The notes: generated by a model from the letters alone, not told the origin. Counted from the first letter of the stretch, positions 17,251-27,007 are shown. The stretch is DNA of 64,000 nt from Halonotius roseus (GCF_006861655.1 NZ_SESI01000002.1:408775-472774); one strand, 5' to 3'. Numbers and translations: made by a program.

Positions 17251-19206
17251 ATGGGTCTCGGCATAGCACTCCTCGTCGCAGCACCCACGTTTGAGATCGG
17301 CTCTCAGTTGGGGGGAGCGTTCTCCGTGTGGGCTGTGACGACCGCAACCATCGGCTTGGTCGGGGCGAGCATCATCGACCGCATCCTCGAAGGCGAGGAA
17401 GAAGCCGGTGGGGGCGGCGGCGACGGGGGTATGGACGGCGACCTTGGTGGGGGAATGGACGATGACCTTGGCGGCGGGATGGACGATGATCTCGGCGGGA
17501 TGGATGACGATCTCGGCGGGATGGACGACGACTTCGGCGGTGGGATGGACGATGACTTCGGTGGTGGGATGGATGACGACTTCGGCGGTGGCGGTGGCGA
17601 TTTCGGTGGCGGTGGCGGCGGCAACACCGACGAGATCGCCCACCAAGTCGAGGAGTTAGAAACTGAGGTATCCGATCTCTCCTCGACAGTTGGCACCATC
17701 CGCGAGGAGAACACCGAGATCAGCGAACGCGTCGAGGAGGTCGAAGAGGATGTCCGCAATCTCCTTGACATCTACGAGATGGTTACTCGTGGCATCAACC
17801 CCTTCGTCGACGACGGTGGTGGCGGTGGTGGCGGTGCCGGCGGGTTTGGCGGTGGCGACGGCGACGGCGGTGGGCTCGGCCTCTTCGACGATGACGACGA
17901 GAGTCAGGCAGAGGATGTCGATGACTCGGTGATGGACGCCGAGGCCGACGGCTTCTTTGACGACGAACTGACCGAAGAGGAGATCGAGGCCGACGACGAG
18001 GATGCCGACGCCGGCGATATGGAGGAGAGCTTAGACGAGATGGGCGAAGGCGATTTCGCCGACGATCTCGACGAGGAGGACGATGGGTTTGCCGACGACC
18101 TCGATGGCGAGGATGACTTCGCCGATGACCTCGATGGCGATGAGGGGTTCGAAGATGACCTTGACGACGGTTCAGAGGGGTTCGAGGACGACCTTGACGG
18201 CGAAGATGACTTTGGTGATGACCTCGAAGGAGATGCAAGTGATCAAGATATGTCCGGCGAAAAATCATTCAGCGAACTGAAAAACGAGTACGACTCCGGT
18301 GATGCAGAATGGGCCGACGAAGACGACATCGATGAAGAGGGAGAAGGCGACATCGATGAGGAGATGGAGGCGGACGCCGACTCCGAGGCGTTCGATGAGA
18401 GCTTCGAGGACGACGAAGCCGACGACTTCGAGGAAGGCTTTGATGACGAAGACGACGCCTTCGATGAGGGTGAAGATGCCTTCGATGAGGGCGACGACGC
18501 ATTCGACGAGGGCGAAGATGCCTTCGACGAAGGCGAGGATGCCTTCGATGAAGACGGCGACACCTTCGGCGATGAGTTCGGCGGCGATCCGGAGCCAGCC
18601 GACGCCGCGGATGAACCAGAGGCCGATCCCGCCGAGTCGACCCAACAACAAGCAGCCGGACAACAACAGATGGACGACCAACAGACCCAACAACAAGAGC
18701 AACAACAGGCAGCCGGACAGCAGTCACAAACAGCTGGTGGAGAGGCCCGCGGTGACCACGAGGAGGCCGGTGGCTCACGGCCGTTGTCACCGATCCAGGA
18801 GCGCGGTGCGGGTGACTTCGAGTACGTCACCTCCGATCACCTCTCGACGGCCCGCGAGAAGCCCTACCTCACGACGCTGCCGAGCGATTACCTCGGCGAT
18901 CTCGTGATTATGGAGTGGCTGGAGTTCCTCGTCGACGAGTCGACGGTGACCGATGCCGCACGCGCGGTCAACTACTACGAGCGAATCGAGTGGGTCGACC
19001 CCGCGGTCGCCGACCATCTCCGGTCGTTCCTCTCCGGGTTCGGCAACGTCGATCGCAACAAAATCGACCGGCCCGGTACGGAGTACCTAACGCGCGAACA
19101 CCACATCCACAGTCTGAAATACATCATGCAGCTCAACGGCACCACCGCGACATCGGTCATTATCGACCGCTGGGACAGCTTCACCCCAGACAACAATGGG
19201 TTTTAG
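17251..19206 (+). CDS. arlCE: Archaellum motor-switch protein ArlCE (FlaCE) with long acidic repeats
   Basis: Cytosolic ring and switch component that links CheF/CheY to the archaellum motor. The last 115 residues are the ArlD/E domain (YLTTLPSDYLGDLVIMEW to DRWDSFTPDN). A coiled coil with an ArlC-like segment lies at about 130-190 (VEELETEVSDLSSTVGTIRE). The unusual part is the rest: Gly-rich GGMDDDLGG repeats at about 50-130, a long Asp/Glu region with EDDLDGEDDF and FDEGEDA repeats at about 230-450, then a Gln-rich stretch. The N-terminus has a hydrophobic segment (VWAVTTATIGLVGASII). At 651 residues it is large for the family. The last 11 bases overlap arlF. Confidence 0.9.
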   Translation: MGLGIALLVAAPTFEIGSQLGGAFSVWAVTTATIGLVGASIIDRILEGEEEAGGGGGDGGMDGDLGGGMDDDLGGGMDDDLGGMDDDLGGMDDDFGGGMDDDFGGGMDDDFGGGGGDFGGGGGGNTDEIAHQVEELETEVSDLSSTVGTIREENTEISERVEEVEEDVRNLLDIYEMVTRGINPFVDDGGGGGGGAGGFGGGDGDGGGLGLFDDDDESQAEDVDDSVMDAEADGFFDDELTEEEIEADDEDADAGDMEESLDEMGEGDFADDLDEEDDGFADDLDGEDDFADDLDGDEGFEDDLDDGSEGFEDDLDGEDDFGDDLEGDASDQDMSGEKSFSELKNEYDSGDAEWADEDDIDEEGEGDIDEEMEADADSEAFDESFEDDEADDFEEGFDDEDDAFDEGEDAFDEGDDAFDEGEDAFDEGEDAFDEDGDTFGDEFGGDPEPADAADEPEADPAESTQQQAAGQQQMDDQQTQQQEQQQAAGQQSQTAGGEARGDHEEAGGSRPLSPIQERGAGDFEYVTSDHLSTAREKPYLTTLPSDYLGDLVIMEWLEFLVDESTVTDAARAVNYYERIEWVDPAVADHLRSFLSGFGNVDRNKIDRPGTEYLTREHHIHSLKYIMQLNGTTATSVIIDRWDSFTPDNNGF

Positions 19207-19627
19207 CGTCAGTGCCGCGACCGCAGTCATCTTCGCCGGGTTGTTTTTAGCCCTCGGCATCTTCTACCCAGCAATGGTGAACAGCTACGAGCGCGTGCAG
19301 GCGGCTGATGCCGACCAAGCTGATCGCGCACTCGACCAAGCCAACAGCGACATTCAGATCAGCACCGTCAGCACCACAGGAGGTAATAGTGCGGTCGATG
19401 TCGTCAATCAAGGGTCAACAGCACTCTCGATCAACGAAACCGACCTAGTCATCAATGGGGCATATCAGGAACGAAGTACGGTTGGGACAGATATCGATGG
19501 AGATAGCACGACCGGACTCTGGCTTCCAGGCGAGACGCTGACGCTTGATCCGAGTGTGAGCCTCACTAACGGGGATGACATTCGTGTCGTTACCGAACAC
19601 GGCGTGAGTGCATCAACGGTGGCCTAA
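19196..19627 (+). CDS. arlF: Archaellum stator protein ArlF (FlaF)
   Basis: A 143-residue protein with one N-terminal membrane helix (ATAVIFAGLFLALGIFYPA) and an extracellular beta-sandwich. ArlF binds the S-layer and anchors the rotating archaellum. It starts inside the end of arlCE (11-bp overlap) and is followed 2 bp later by arlG, so the operon is tightly packed. Confidence 0.93.
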   Translation: MGFSVSAATAVIFAGLFLALGIFYPAMVNSYERVQAADADQADRALDQANSDIQISTVSTTGGNSAVDVVNQGSTALSINETDLVINGAYQERSTVGTDIDGDSTTGLWLPGETLTLDPSVSLTNGDDIRVVTEHGVSASTVA

Positions 19628-19629
19628 CG

Positions 19630-20085
19630 ATGGCTAGTGTCTCTGTTTCCCACCTGATCATCTTCATCGCCAGCCTTGTCGTCGCCGCCGGGGTGGCCGG
19701 CACGCTGACAACCGGGGTCGAACGCGTCAGCAACGCCGTCGAGGACGGCAGTCTCGATGTCAGCCAACAGGTACGAACCGATATCGATATCGTGAGCGAC
19801 CCTGGAAATCCCACAATCGATGGCGACGGAAACCTCACGGTTCACGTCCGCAACACCGGCTCACAGGGGATCTTCATACAACCCGACTCGATCGATATGG
19901 TGCTCAACGGCGATTTCGTCCCGAACAGCGGGTTCACCGTCACCGACGCCAACGGCGACCGGACGACAGCCCGCACCGGCGATGTGATGGCGATCGAAAT
20001 CGACAATAGTTATGTCAATACTGGAGATAATAGATTATACATAACAATCAATAGCGATGAGGAAGTATATGAGTTCAGGAACTAA
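19630..20085 (+). CDS. arlG: Archaellum stator protein ArlG (FlaG)
   Basis: A 151-residue protein with an N-terminal helix (HLIIFIASLVVAAGVAGTL) and a beta-sandwich that partners ArlF outside the membrane. The start MASVSVSHLI fits the family. The last 25 codons (from about 20005) are strikingly AT-rich (aatagttatgtcaatactgg and on) compared with the rest of the gene, so the 3' end may have been replaced. Confidence 0.92.
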   Translation: MASVSVSHLIIFIASLVVAAGVAGTLTTGVERVSNAVEDGSLDVSQQVRTDIDIVSDPGNPTIDGDGNLTVHVRNTGSQGIFIQPDSIDMVLNGDFVPNSGFTVTDANGDRTTARTGDVMAIEIDNSYVNTGDNRLYITINSDEEVYEFRN

Positions 20086-20088
20086 CCA

Positions 20089-20847
20089 ATGAGCACCACA
20101 CGCCGCGATATCCTGTCGATCGGGCTCGAAGGCCACGACCAGCTGAACGCCGAGCTCGGTGGCGGACTTCCGCCTGGCAGTATCGTGCTCATGGAAGGCG
20201 ACTACGGTGCGGGCAAAAGCGCGCTGAGCCAGCGGTTTACCTACGGCTTTACACAGGAGAACACGTCAGTAACCTACCTGTCGACGGAGCTGACCGTCAG
20301 CGGGTTTATTAACCAGATGCACTCGCTGTCCTACGATATCACCTCCGAACTGCTCGAAGAGAAACTGCTGTTTTTGAGCGCGGATTTCGATAGCGGTGGC
20401 GCGCTCCGCGGCGACGGCGAACAGGAGCGCAAGGAGCTGCTCAAACGCCTGATGGACGCCGAGGCGATGTGGGAGCCAGAGGTGATCATCATCGACACCT
20501 TCGATGCGATCCTCCGTAACGATCCCAAGTTCGAATCCCTCGTGCGCAACGACGAGGGGCGGCAGGCGGCCCTTGAGATCATCTCGTATTTCCGAGATAT
20601 GATCTCGATGGGGAAGGTTATCATCATCACCGTCGACCCCTCAACGGTCGACGACGACACGATTGACCCCTTCCGGTCGATCGCTGATGTGTTCATCGAG
20701 CTAGAGATGGCCGAGGTCGGCAGCGAGACCCGGCGATCGATCTCGGTAAAGCGGTTCGCCGGGATGGGCGAACAGGTCGGTGACAGCATCGGGTTCTCGG
20801 TGCGCTCCGGCACCGGGATCGTCATCGAAAGCCGGAGTGTGGCCTAA
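20089..20847 (+). CDS. arlH: Archaellum ATP-binding regulator ArlH (FlaH)
   Basis: KaiC-like ATPase that sits inside the motor and controls ArlI assembly. Walker A GDYGAGKS is at about residues 37-44. Walker B is in VIIIDTFDAI at about 138-147. The C-terminal ISVKRFAGMGEQVG is typical of ArlH and lacks a second KaiC domain. The length of 252 residues is somewhat long, and an insert near 100-115 (SGGALRGDGEQERK) accounts for this. It follows arlG by 3 bp and precedes arlI by 2 bp. Confidence 0.96.
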   Translation: MSTTRRDILSIGLEGHDQLNAELGGGLPPGSIVLMEGDYGAGKSALSQRFTYGFTQENTSVTYLSTELTVSGFINQMHSLSYDITSELLEEKLLFLSADFDSGGALRGDGEQERKELLKRLMDAEAMWEPEVIIIDTFDAILRNDPKFESLVRNDEGRQAALEIISYFRDMISMGKVIIITVDPSTVDDDTIDPFRSIADVFIELEMAEVGSETRRSISVKRFAGMGEQVGDSIGFSVRSGTGIVIESRSVA

Positions 20848-20849
20848 CG

Positions 20850-22526
20850 ATGACCGATCAGGGGACGCCAACACCATCCGACGAGCTCAGACAGGTTGCC
20901 AACCGGCGGCCCCACCTGCGGGAACACCTCCAGAAGTTCAAGCAGATCGCCGGGGAGTTCCCGATGTTGGTGGAGGATCCCGATGATTACGAGACCGACC
21001 GCCCGAACGTCATCTATCCGGTCGGCGGCGCGGTGTACTGCCACGTTTACGGCGACCTTGGACAGAAAACAAAATACTACACCATCGAGCCGACGCTGTC
21101 GGAGGATGAGACGGTCACCCTCCAGAAGGTCAAACGAAGGCTGCTGTCGATGAGCGGTCACAAGGAGTCACCGGACGACGACGCCGGCTACGACGACCTC
21201 ATCGAGGAGCTGCTCGAAGAGACGACCTACGTCACCGACGGCGATATGTCGTTTTACGAGCGGGTCAAACAGCTCTGGAACTTCGGGAAGGTCAAAGTCG
21301 ACCAAAACACCTACGACAGCATCCGCTACCGGCTCAACCGCGATATCGTCGGCTTCGGGCCGTTGGAGCCGATCATGCGCGACGATCAAAACGAGGATAT
21401 CCACGTCATCGGAGCCCATGAGACCCACGTCGACCACGCGACGTTTGGGATGTTGCCGACGACGGTCGATTTCGGCACCTCCCAGGAGTTCGACAACTGG
21501 CTGAAAAACATGGGTGAGCGGATGGGCGATCCGATCTCGGATTCGAATCCGATCGTCGACTCGACGATGCCGGATGGCTCCCGTATCAACATCATCTACT
21601 CCGAGGATGTGTCGCTGAAGGGCCCATCGCTGACGATCCGACAACAAGACGAGATCCCGCTGTCGATCAACCAGATCACCAACTGGGGAACGCTGTCGCC
21701 GCTGATGGCGGCATACCTCTGGATCTGTCTGGAAAACGAACAGACCGTCTTCGTTGTCGGCGAGACAGCCTCCGGAAAAACGACGACGCTCAACGCCTCC
21801 TTCTCGTTTATCCCGCGGGATTCAAAGATCTACACCGCCGAGGACACCGCCGAGGTCATCCCACCCCACGACACGTGGCAGCAGCTGCTCACCCGGGAGG
21901 GGATGGGCAACGAGGAAAACGAGGTCGACATGTTCGATCTCGTCGCCTCCGCGCTGCGTTCCCGGCCTGACTACATTATCGTCGGCGAGGTTCGTGGGGC
22001 CGAGGGGCGCATGGCGTTCCAGGCCGCCCAGACCGGCCACCCGGTCATGCTGACGTTCCACGCCTCCGACATCGTCACGATGATCCAGCGGTTTACCTCC
22101 GAGCCGATCAACGTCCCCGAGACGTTCATGGGGATCGCCGACGTGGCCCTGTTCCAAAACCGTGTCAAACAGGGCGACGACGTGTTGCGCCGGGTGACAA
22201 GCGTCCAGGAGATCGAGGGCTACTCCAAGGAGATGGGCGGGGTCGTCACCCGGCAGGTCTTCGAGTGGGATCCCGTCGAGGACGAACACACATTCAAGGG
22301 GATGAACAACTCCTATGTGCTGGAAGAACAGATCGCACCGCTGCTGGGGTACGCCGATACGCGACAGATCTACGAGACACTCGATCACCGCGCGGAGGTC
22401 GTCGAGCGGATGATCCAGGAGGGGATTCTCGGCTACCACGAGGTCAACGACGCGATCGCATCGTTCCAGCGTGACGGTTCCGAAGGGCTCCCGTTTACGA
22501 TGGCATCGGCGCCGGATATCAAGTAG
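20850..22526 (+). CDS. arlI: Archaellum motor ATPase ArlI (FlaI)
   Basis: Type II/IV secretion-family hexameric ATPase that powers both assembly and rotation. Walker A is GETASGKT at about residues 305-312. An Asp box (YTAEDTAEVIPPH) and Walker B (PDYIIVGEVRGAEG) follow, then the His box (PVMLTFHASD). An N-terminal extension of about 100 residues carries regulatory helices, as in other haloarchaeal ArlI. At 558 residues the length is normal. The downstream arlJ starts directly after its stop. Confidence 0.97.
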   Translation: MTDQGTPTPSDELRQVANRRPHLREHLQKFKQIAGEFPMLVEDPDDYETDRPNVIYPVGGAVYCHVYGDLGQKTKYYTIEPTLSEDETVTLQKVKRRLLSMSGHKESPDDDAGYDDLIEELLEETTYVTDGDMSFYERVKQLWNFGKVKVDQNTYDSIRYRLNRDIVGFGPLEPIMRDDQNEDIHVIGAHETHVDHATFGMLPTTVDFGTSQEFDNWLKNMGERMGDPISDSNPIVDSTMPDGSRINIIYSEDVSLKGPSLTIRQQDEIPLSINQITNWGTLSPLMAAYLWICLENEQTVFVVGETASGKTTTLNASFSFIPRDSKIYTAEDTAEVIPPHDTWQQLLTREGMGNEENEVDMFDLVASALRSRPDYIIVGEVRGAEGRMAFQAAQTGHPVMLTFHASDIVTMIQRFTSEPINVPETFMGIADVALFQNRVKQGDDVLRRVTSVQEIEGYSKEMGGVVTRQVFEWDPVEDEHTFKGMNNSYVLEEQIAPLLGYADTRQIYETLDHRAEVVERMIQEGILGYHEVNDAIASFQRDGSEGLPFTMASAPDIK

Positions 22527-24281
22527 GTGGCGTCGATGGCGACACAGGAAGGCTCCGGCGACCGGCTGAACTCACTGTTGGCGTTTGTCTCGGATGTCTT
22601 AGCCTCCTACGGCCGGCTGGACATGTCCCGGCGGCGGTATATGCTGCTGATCTTTCTGCCAACGTTCAGCGTCTTTCTGTTGTCGATCGCCGCCGCGATC
22701 GTCCTCCAGATCCCGGTGACCGCAAAGATCCCGATCCCGCTGCTCGGATTGTTGGTGTGGGTCACCGGCTTGTTGTACCCGAAGCTCTACGTCACCCAGA
22801 AGCGCACCGAGATCGAGGACAAGTTCCATCTGGCGATGACACATATGACGGTGTTGGCGACAACCAACATCGACCGTGTCGAGGTGTTCCGTCGGCTGGC
22901 ATCCGAGGAGGAGTACGGCGCGCTCGCCGATGAGTTGGGCCGGGTTGTCGGCCTCGTCGACACCTGGAACCAGAGCATTGACGACGCCTGTCGCCGCCGA
23001 GCGAAGGAGGTGCCGAGCGAGGTGATGTCGGATCTCTACGAGCGACTGGCGTTCACCCTTGAGGCCGGCGAGGAGCTCAAGGATTTCATGCTCGACGAGC
23101 AGGATTTCATCATCGAGAACTACCAGACGATCTACGAGGGCCAGCTAGCGAACCTCGAAGTGATGGAGGATCTCTACATCTCGATGATCCTCTCGATGAC
23201 GTTCGGGCTGGTGTTTGCGATCGTCCTGCCGATCCTGACAGGCGTCAACCCGACGGTGACCGTCTCGGCTGTCATCGGGCTGTTCTTCCTCGTGCAGGTG
23301 GCGTTCTTCTTCGTCATCCGCAACATCGCCCCCTACGATCCGGTCTGGTACTTCCCCCAGCCCCGATTTGTCGAGGACAAGGAGCTGTGGGCGGCGATCT
23401 TCATCGGCAGCCTCGGCTCGCTTGGCATCATCTTCTTCATGGGGCTTGGCTTCCTTGGGATCGGCCCTGGGATCGACGGTGTGCTCTTCTTTATCGAGGA
23501 TGTCCCGCTGCCGCTGTATGTCTCGATCCCCGTGACACCACTGCTGATCACCGGGATCGTCATGCGGATGGAAGAAGAGCGGATCAAGGAACGCGACGAG
23601 CAGTTTCCGAACTTCATGCGGTCGCTTGGAACGGCCGAGACCGCCCAGCAGGCGACAACCGTCGAGGTGTTGACAACGCTTCGTCAGAAGGACTTCGGCG
23701 GGCTCAGCCCGGTCATCAACCGACTGTACCGGCGGCTCAGCATGCGGCTCAGCCCGGAGAACGCGTGGGGCGATTTCTCGCTGGAGGCCAAATCGTATCT
23801 GATCCAGAAATACAGCGAGATGTATCTCGTCGGTCGCCAGATGGGTGGTACCCCACAGGTGTTGGGTGAGCTCATCAGCCAGAACATGAACACGATCAAT
23901 CAGCTCCGCGAGCAGCGACGCCAGGAGACGGTGACGCTGATCGGGCTGCTGTACGGGATCTCGGCGGCGGCCGTCTTCGCCTTCTTCATCGGCCTTGAGG
24001 TCGCCAACATCCTCGGGGAGTTCTCCGGGGAGCTCACGCTGGATCAGGCGGAGTTCGGCCAGCTCATCTATACCCAGGCGTACAACGTCCCCGTCATCGA
24101 GTATCTGCTGTTGTTGGTCGTGCTGTTCAACGCCGCGCTGTCGTCGCTGATGATCCGGACGATCGACGGCGGTAACAAGGCGACCGCCTACGTCCACTTC
24201 GTGTTGTTGACGTGGCTCGGAGCCGGCGTGGCGATCTTCACCCGAGAGGTCGTCAGCAGCCTCCTGCAGATCCAGCTGTAA
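22527..24281 (+). CDS. arlJ: Archaellum platform protein ArlJ (FlaJ)
   Basis: Polytopic membrane platform of the archaellum, with two type II secretion F domains. Membrane segments include YMLLIFLPTFSVFLLS near the N-terminus, the block LIVSMILSMTFGLVFAIVL-like region around 220-260, and the C-terminal pairs ending in LLQIQL. The cytoplasmic domains bind ArlI. The frame opens with GTG at 22527, abutting the arlI stop. An ATG at 22536 (MATQEGSG) is an equally good start. Last gene of the arl operon. Confidence 0.95.
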   Translation: MASMATQEGSGDRLNSLLAFVSDVLASYGRLDMSRRRYMLLIFLPTFSVFLLSIAAAIVLQIPVTAKIPIPLLGLLVWVTGLLYPKLYVTQKRTEIEDKFHLAMTHMTVLATTNIDRVEVFRRLASEEEYGALADELGRVVGLVDTWNQSIDDACRRRAKEVPSEVMSDLYERLAFTLEAGEELKDFMLDEQDFIIENYQTIYEGQLANLEVMEDLYISMILSMTFGLVFAIVLPILTGVNPTVTVSAVIGLFFLVQVAFFFVIRNIAPYDPVWYFPQPRFVEDKELWAAIFIGSLGSLGIIFFMGLGFLGIGPGIDGVLFFIEDVPLPLYVSIPVTPLLITGIVMRMEEERIKERDEQFPNFMRSLGTAETAQQATTVEVLTTLRQKDFGGLSPVINRLYRRLSMRLSPENAWGDFSLEAKSYLIQKYSEMYLVGRQMGGTPQVLGELISQNMNTINQLREQRRQETVTLIGLLYGISAAAVFAFFIGLEVANILGEFSGELTLDQAEFGQLIYTQAYNVPVIEYLLLLVVLFNAALSSLMIRTIDGGNKATAYVHFVLLTWLGAGVAIFTREVVSSLLQIQL

Positions 24282-24332
24282 TCCGAATCAGCGACCGACG
24301 CGTTTTATCAGCCGGCCGCCGAAGCCGGTCGT

Positions 24333-25067
24333 ATGTCTGAGGCGTTTCCGGAATTCGAGGTGATCCCAGCGGTCGACGTACAGGATGGCGAGGTCGTCCA
24401 GCTCGTCGCCGGTGAGCGCGGCACCGAAACACGGTACGGCGATCCCGTCGACGCCGCAAAACAGTGGGTCGATCACGGGGCGTCGACGCTGCATCTCGTT
24501 GATCTCGACGGTGCCTTCGAGGGCGAGCGCGTCAACGCCGACGCCTTCGAATCGATCATCGAGACCGCATCGGTCGACCTCCAGATCGGCGGCGGAATCC
24601 GAACCGTCGACGACGCCGTCGACCTGCTCGATCTTGGTGTCGATCGCGTCATTCTGGGTACCGCCGCTGTCGAAACCCCCGAGATCGTCGCCGACATTTC
24701 GGATCACAAGCCCGGCTCGGTGATAGTCAGCCTCGACGCGAAAGGCGGCGAGGTCGTCGTCTCGGGGTGGACCGAAAGCACCGGGCTCGACCCGGCCGAG
24801 GCGGCCGGTCGCTACGAGGAACTGGGCGCGGGCGCGATCCTCCTCACTGATGTCGACGTTGAGGGCCAGCTTGCCGGCGTCAACACCGATCTCGTCGGGC
24901 GGGTCTGTGGGGCCGTCGAGATCCCGGTCGTCGCCAGCGGCGGCGTGGCGACCATCGAGGATATCCGCGCGCTCCGCGAGGCGGGTGCGGCTGCGGTCGT
25001 CGTCGGCACCGCACTCTACGAGGGCGAGTTCACGCTCGAAGCAGCGATGGCCGCGGTCGGCGAGTAA
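24333..25067 (+). CDS. hisA: ProFAR isomerase (HisA)
   Basis: Isomerises the BBM-II intermediate of histidine synthesis. It is a TIM barrel of 244 residues with two phosphate-binding halves. The opening VIPAVDVQDGEVVQL carries the catalytic Asp, IGGGIR and LGTAAVE follow, then TDVDVEGQLAGVN with the second Asp, and ASGGVATIEDI. It lies alone after arlJ. hisB follows 333 bp later, with a structured repeat between them. Confidence 0.95.
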   Translation: MSEAFPEFEVIPAVDVQDGEVVQLVAGERGTETRYGDPVDAAKQWVDHGASTLHLVDLDGAFEGERVNADAFESIIETASVDLQIGGGIRTVDDAVDLLDLGVDRVILGTAAVETPEIVADISDHKPGSVIVSLDAKGGEVVVSGWTESTGLDPAEAAGRYEELGAGAILLTDVDVEGQLAGVNTDLVGRVCGAVEIPVVASGGVATIEDIRALREAGAAAVVVGTALYEGEFTLEAAMAAVGE

Positions 25068-25141
25068 TCCTGCGATATAGACTCGTGCGTTGCAGTCGTC
25101 TCCCCTCTCATCAAAAGATAGCCAACCAGCCGACGCGGGTG

Positions 25142-25312
25142 GGACTGAAAGGGGCGACGCGCTGGCGGAAGGCGGGCGACGCAAGCACTGCAGGGCCGTG
25201 AGGCCCGAAGCGCGCAGCGAGCGCGTGGTCGACCGGAGGGAGACCACGGTCGCTCGAACGGCGACCAACGGGAGCCGTGAGAGCCCCCCGACGCCAGCGC
25301 GTCGGGGCTTTC
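25142..25312 (+). repeat. Structured intergenic element, copy 2
   Basis: Opens GGACTGAAAG and closes CTTTC. The perfect 12-bp stem is GACGCGCTGGCG (25156-25167) with CGCCAGCGCGTC (25292-25303). The core CGACGCAAGCACTGCAG is present, and a longer internal part includes GGGCC/GGCCC and GGTCGAC-type hairpins. It is about 95 percent identical to the reverse-oriented copy at 28916-29085, judged by eye. The remaining gap sequence (25068-25141 and 25313-25400) holds no gene. Confidence 0.9.
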
Positions 25313-25400
25313 GAAGTTGTGGTCGAAACTATCCATTCATCAACATACTACTTCGTCGCCGAGGGAAACCACCATAGGCCCCCGCGCTCTGAACACAACT

Positions 25401-26012
25401 ATGAGCGATTCCTCAGCGACCGACGCGGGTTCGCGGGCCGCCGCGGTCAGCCGCGAAACCGGCGAGACAACCATCGATCTCACCCTCGATCTCGATGGCG
25501 ACGGCGACAGCGAAGTCGACACCGGGATCGGGTTTTTCGACCACATGCTGACCGCGCTGGCGACCCACGGCCTCCTCGATCTCACGGTACACTGCGAGGG
25601 CGACCTCGCGGTCGACGACCACCACACCGTCGAGGACGTGGCGATCACCCTCGGGGAAGCCATCGACGAGGCACTCGGTGACCGCCGGGGGATCGTCCGG
25701 TATGCCGACCGCCGGGTGCCGCTGGATGAGGCACTCGCCTCGGTCGTCGTCGACGTGAGCGGTCGGCCCTATTTCGTCTTCGACGGCGAGTTCTCCCAGG
25801 CCGCGATCGGCGACTTTACCAGCGATATGGCGCGACACTTCATCGAGTCGGTGGCGATGAACGCCGGGCTGACCGTCCACGCGGGCGTCGACGGCGAGAA
25901 CGCTCACCACGAGGTCGAAGCCCTGTTCAAAGCCTTCGCGCGCGCGCTCGACGATGCGACCCGGATCGACGACCGCCGGAGCGACGCGCCGAGTACGAAG
26001 GGCCAGCTGTAG
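25401..26012 (+). CDS. hisB: Imidazoleglycerol-phosphate dehydratase
   Basis: Dehydrates imidazole glycerol phosphate in histidine synthesis, with manganese bound by histidine clusters. [36 protein letters not shown] and [16 protein letters not shown] are all visible. The length of 203 residues matches the monofunctional enzyme. The start at 25401 ([10 protein letters not shown]) is preferred over 25317, which would read into the repeat. The next gene starts 4 bp after its stop. Confidence 0.96.
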   Translation: MSDSSATDAGSRAAAVSRETGETTIDLTLDLDGDGDSEVDTGIGFFDHMLTALATHGLLDLTVHCEGDLAVDDHHTVEDVAITLGEAIDEALGDRRGIVRYADRRVPLDEALASVVVDVSGRPYFVFDGEFSQAAIGDFTSDMARHFIESVAMNAGLTVHAGVDGENAHHEVEALFKAFARALDDATRIDDRRSDAPSTKGQL

Positions 26013-26016
26013 GGCG

Positions 26017-26517
26017 ATGTTCGATGAGATCATGGAGAAGTTCGAGGGTAGCCCGAGCCAGCAGGCGGTGATCCGGCTGCTCCTCGAACGCGGGTTTTCG
26101 GTCAACGAGTCTGGCCGCGTCGTCTCCGGCGGCATCGAGATCCCCTTTACCGAAATTGCCCGCGAGATCGATGTCGACCGCCGGGTCGTCGACTCGACGA
26201 CCGACGCGATCCGCGATGACCCCGAACTCCAGCGCATCTTCGAAAACATCGGCGCGATCCCGAGTTTGCGGGATCTCGCGCCCGTGCTCGATCTGACCGT
26301 CCTGACAGTCGAGGTCGCCGCGGCCGACGAGTCCGGCATCGTCGCCGCGGTCACCGACCGGATCGCCGACGCCGACATCTCGATCCGGCAGGTCATCAGC
26401 GAGGATCCGGAGTTCACCGACGAGCCGAAGCTCTACATCATCACCGACGAATCGATCCCCGGCGACGTGCTGGTGGCGATCCGCGACCTCCCCTTCGTCC
26501 GGCGGGTCGAGTTCTGA
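26017..26517 (+). CDS. HTH plus ACT-domain regulator (COG2061-like)
   Basis: A 166-residue protein. The N-terminal half has a helix-turn-helix pattern (PFTEIAREIDVDRRVVDSTT) and the C-terminal half an ACT fold (EVAAADESGIVAAVTDRIADADISI). Proteins of this type are predicted amino-acid-responsive regulators. The distance to hisB is 4 bp, so they are likely cotranscribed, and histidine or another amino acid is a possible effector (inference). Start MFDEIMEKF at 26017. The earlier ATG at 25954 would overlap hisB. Confidence 0.82.
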   Translation: MFDEIMEKFEGSPSQQAVIRLLLERGFSVNESGRVVSGGIEIPFTEIAREIDVDRRVVDSTTDAIRDDPELQRIFENIGAIPSLRDLAPVLDLTVLTVEVAAADESGIVAAVTDRIADADISIRQVISEDPEFTDEPKLYIITDESIPGDVLVAIRDLPFVRRVEF

Positions 26518-26518
26518 G

Positions 26519-26968
26519 ATGGAGCGTGTCGAGCGCGCGGTTCGGATCGTCGCAGTGCAGGCGGCGTTGCTGACGGCCGCACTCCACCTGCTGTGGGCGA
26601 TCCCGCGGCTGTCGCCCGCAATGCTCGCCGAGTCGGTCGCCGACAGCCGGCCGTTTCTCTTTGTGCCCGCCGCCGTCCTCCTGATCGCGGTTGCGGTCGC
26701 CGTCTTTCGTGGCTATCGCTACCGCCGACTCAGCACGCTTGGTGGCGGTACGCTTGCCGCGCTACTCGTCAGCTATCCGTTGTATCACGGTGGAGCCACG
26801 GCCGACGCGTTGGCGACCGAGCCACTCGCGCTGGCGGCAGTGGTGGTCGAAGCTGTCGGCGTTGTTGCCTTCGCCGGCCTCTACTATTTCCATCATCCCG
26901 ACCGATTTGGGTTGGCAGCAGCCGACGCCGCTGACAGCGATAGCGACAACGACGCCAGCAGCGACTGA
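26519..26968 (+). CDS. Small membrane protein, function unknown
   Basis: A 149-residue protein with four predicted membrane helices (VAVQAALLTAALHLLWAI, FLFVPAAVLLIAVAVAVF, LGGGTLAALLVSYPLY, LALAAVVVEAVGVVAFAGL) and a Ser/Asp/Ala-rich C-terminal tail. It starts 1 bp after the stop of the ACT regulator, so it belongs to the same transcript. No family motif is recognisable. Confidence 0.75.
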   Translation: MERVERAVRIVAVQAALLTAALHLLWAIPRLSPAMLAESVADSRPFLFVPAAVLLIAVAVAVFRGYRYRRLSTLGGGTLAALLVSYPLYHGGATADALATEPLALAAVVVEAVGVVAFAGLYYFHHPDRFGLAAADAADSDSDNDASSD

Positions 26969-27007
26969 CCAGTATCGCTTAAACCGGACGGCGGCCAACC
27001 GGCTCGT

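Noticed and set aside
23145-24197. Antisense frame of 350 codons opposite arlJ
   Set aside because: Composition-driven shadow. It is rich in Arg, Asp and His with no family pattern.
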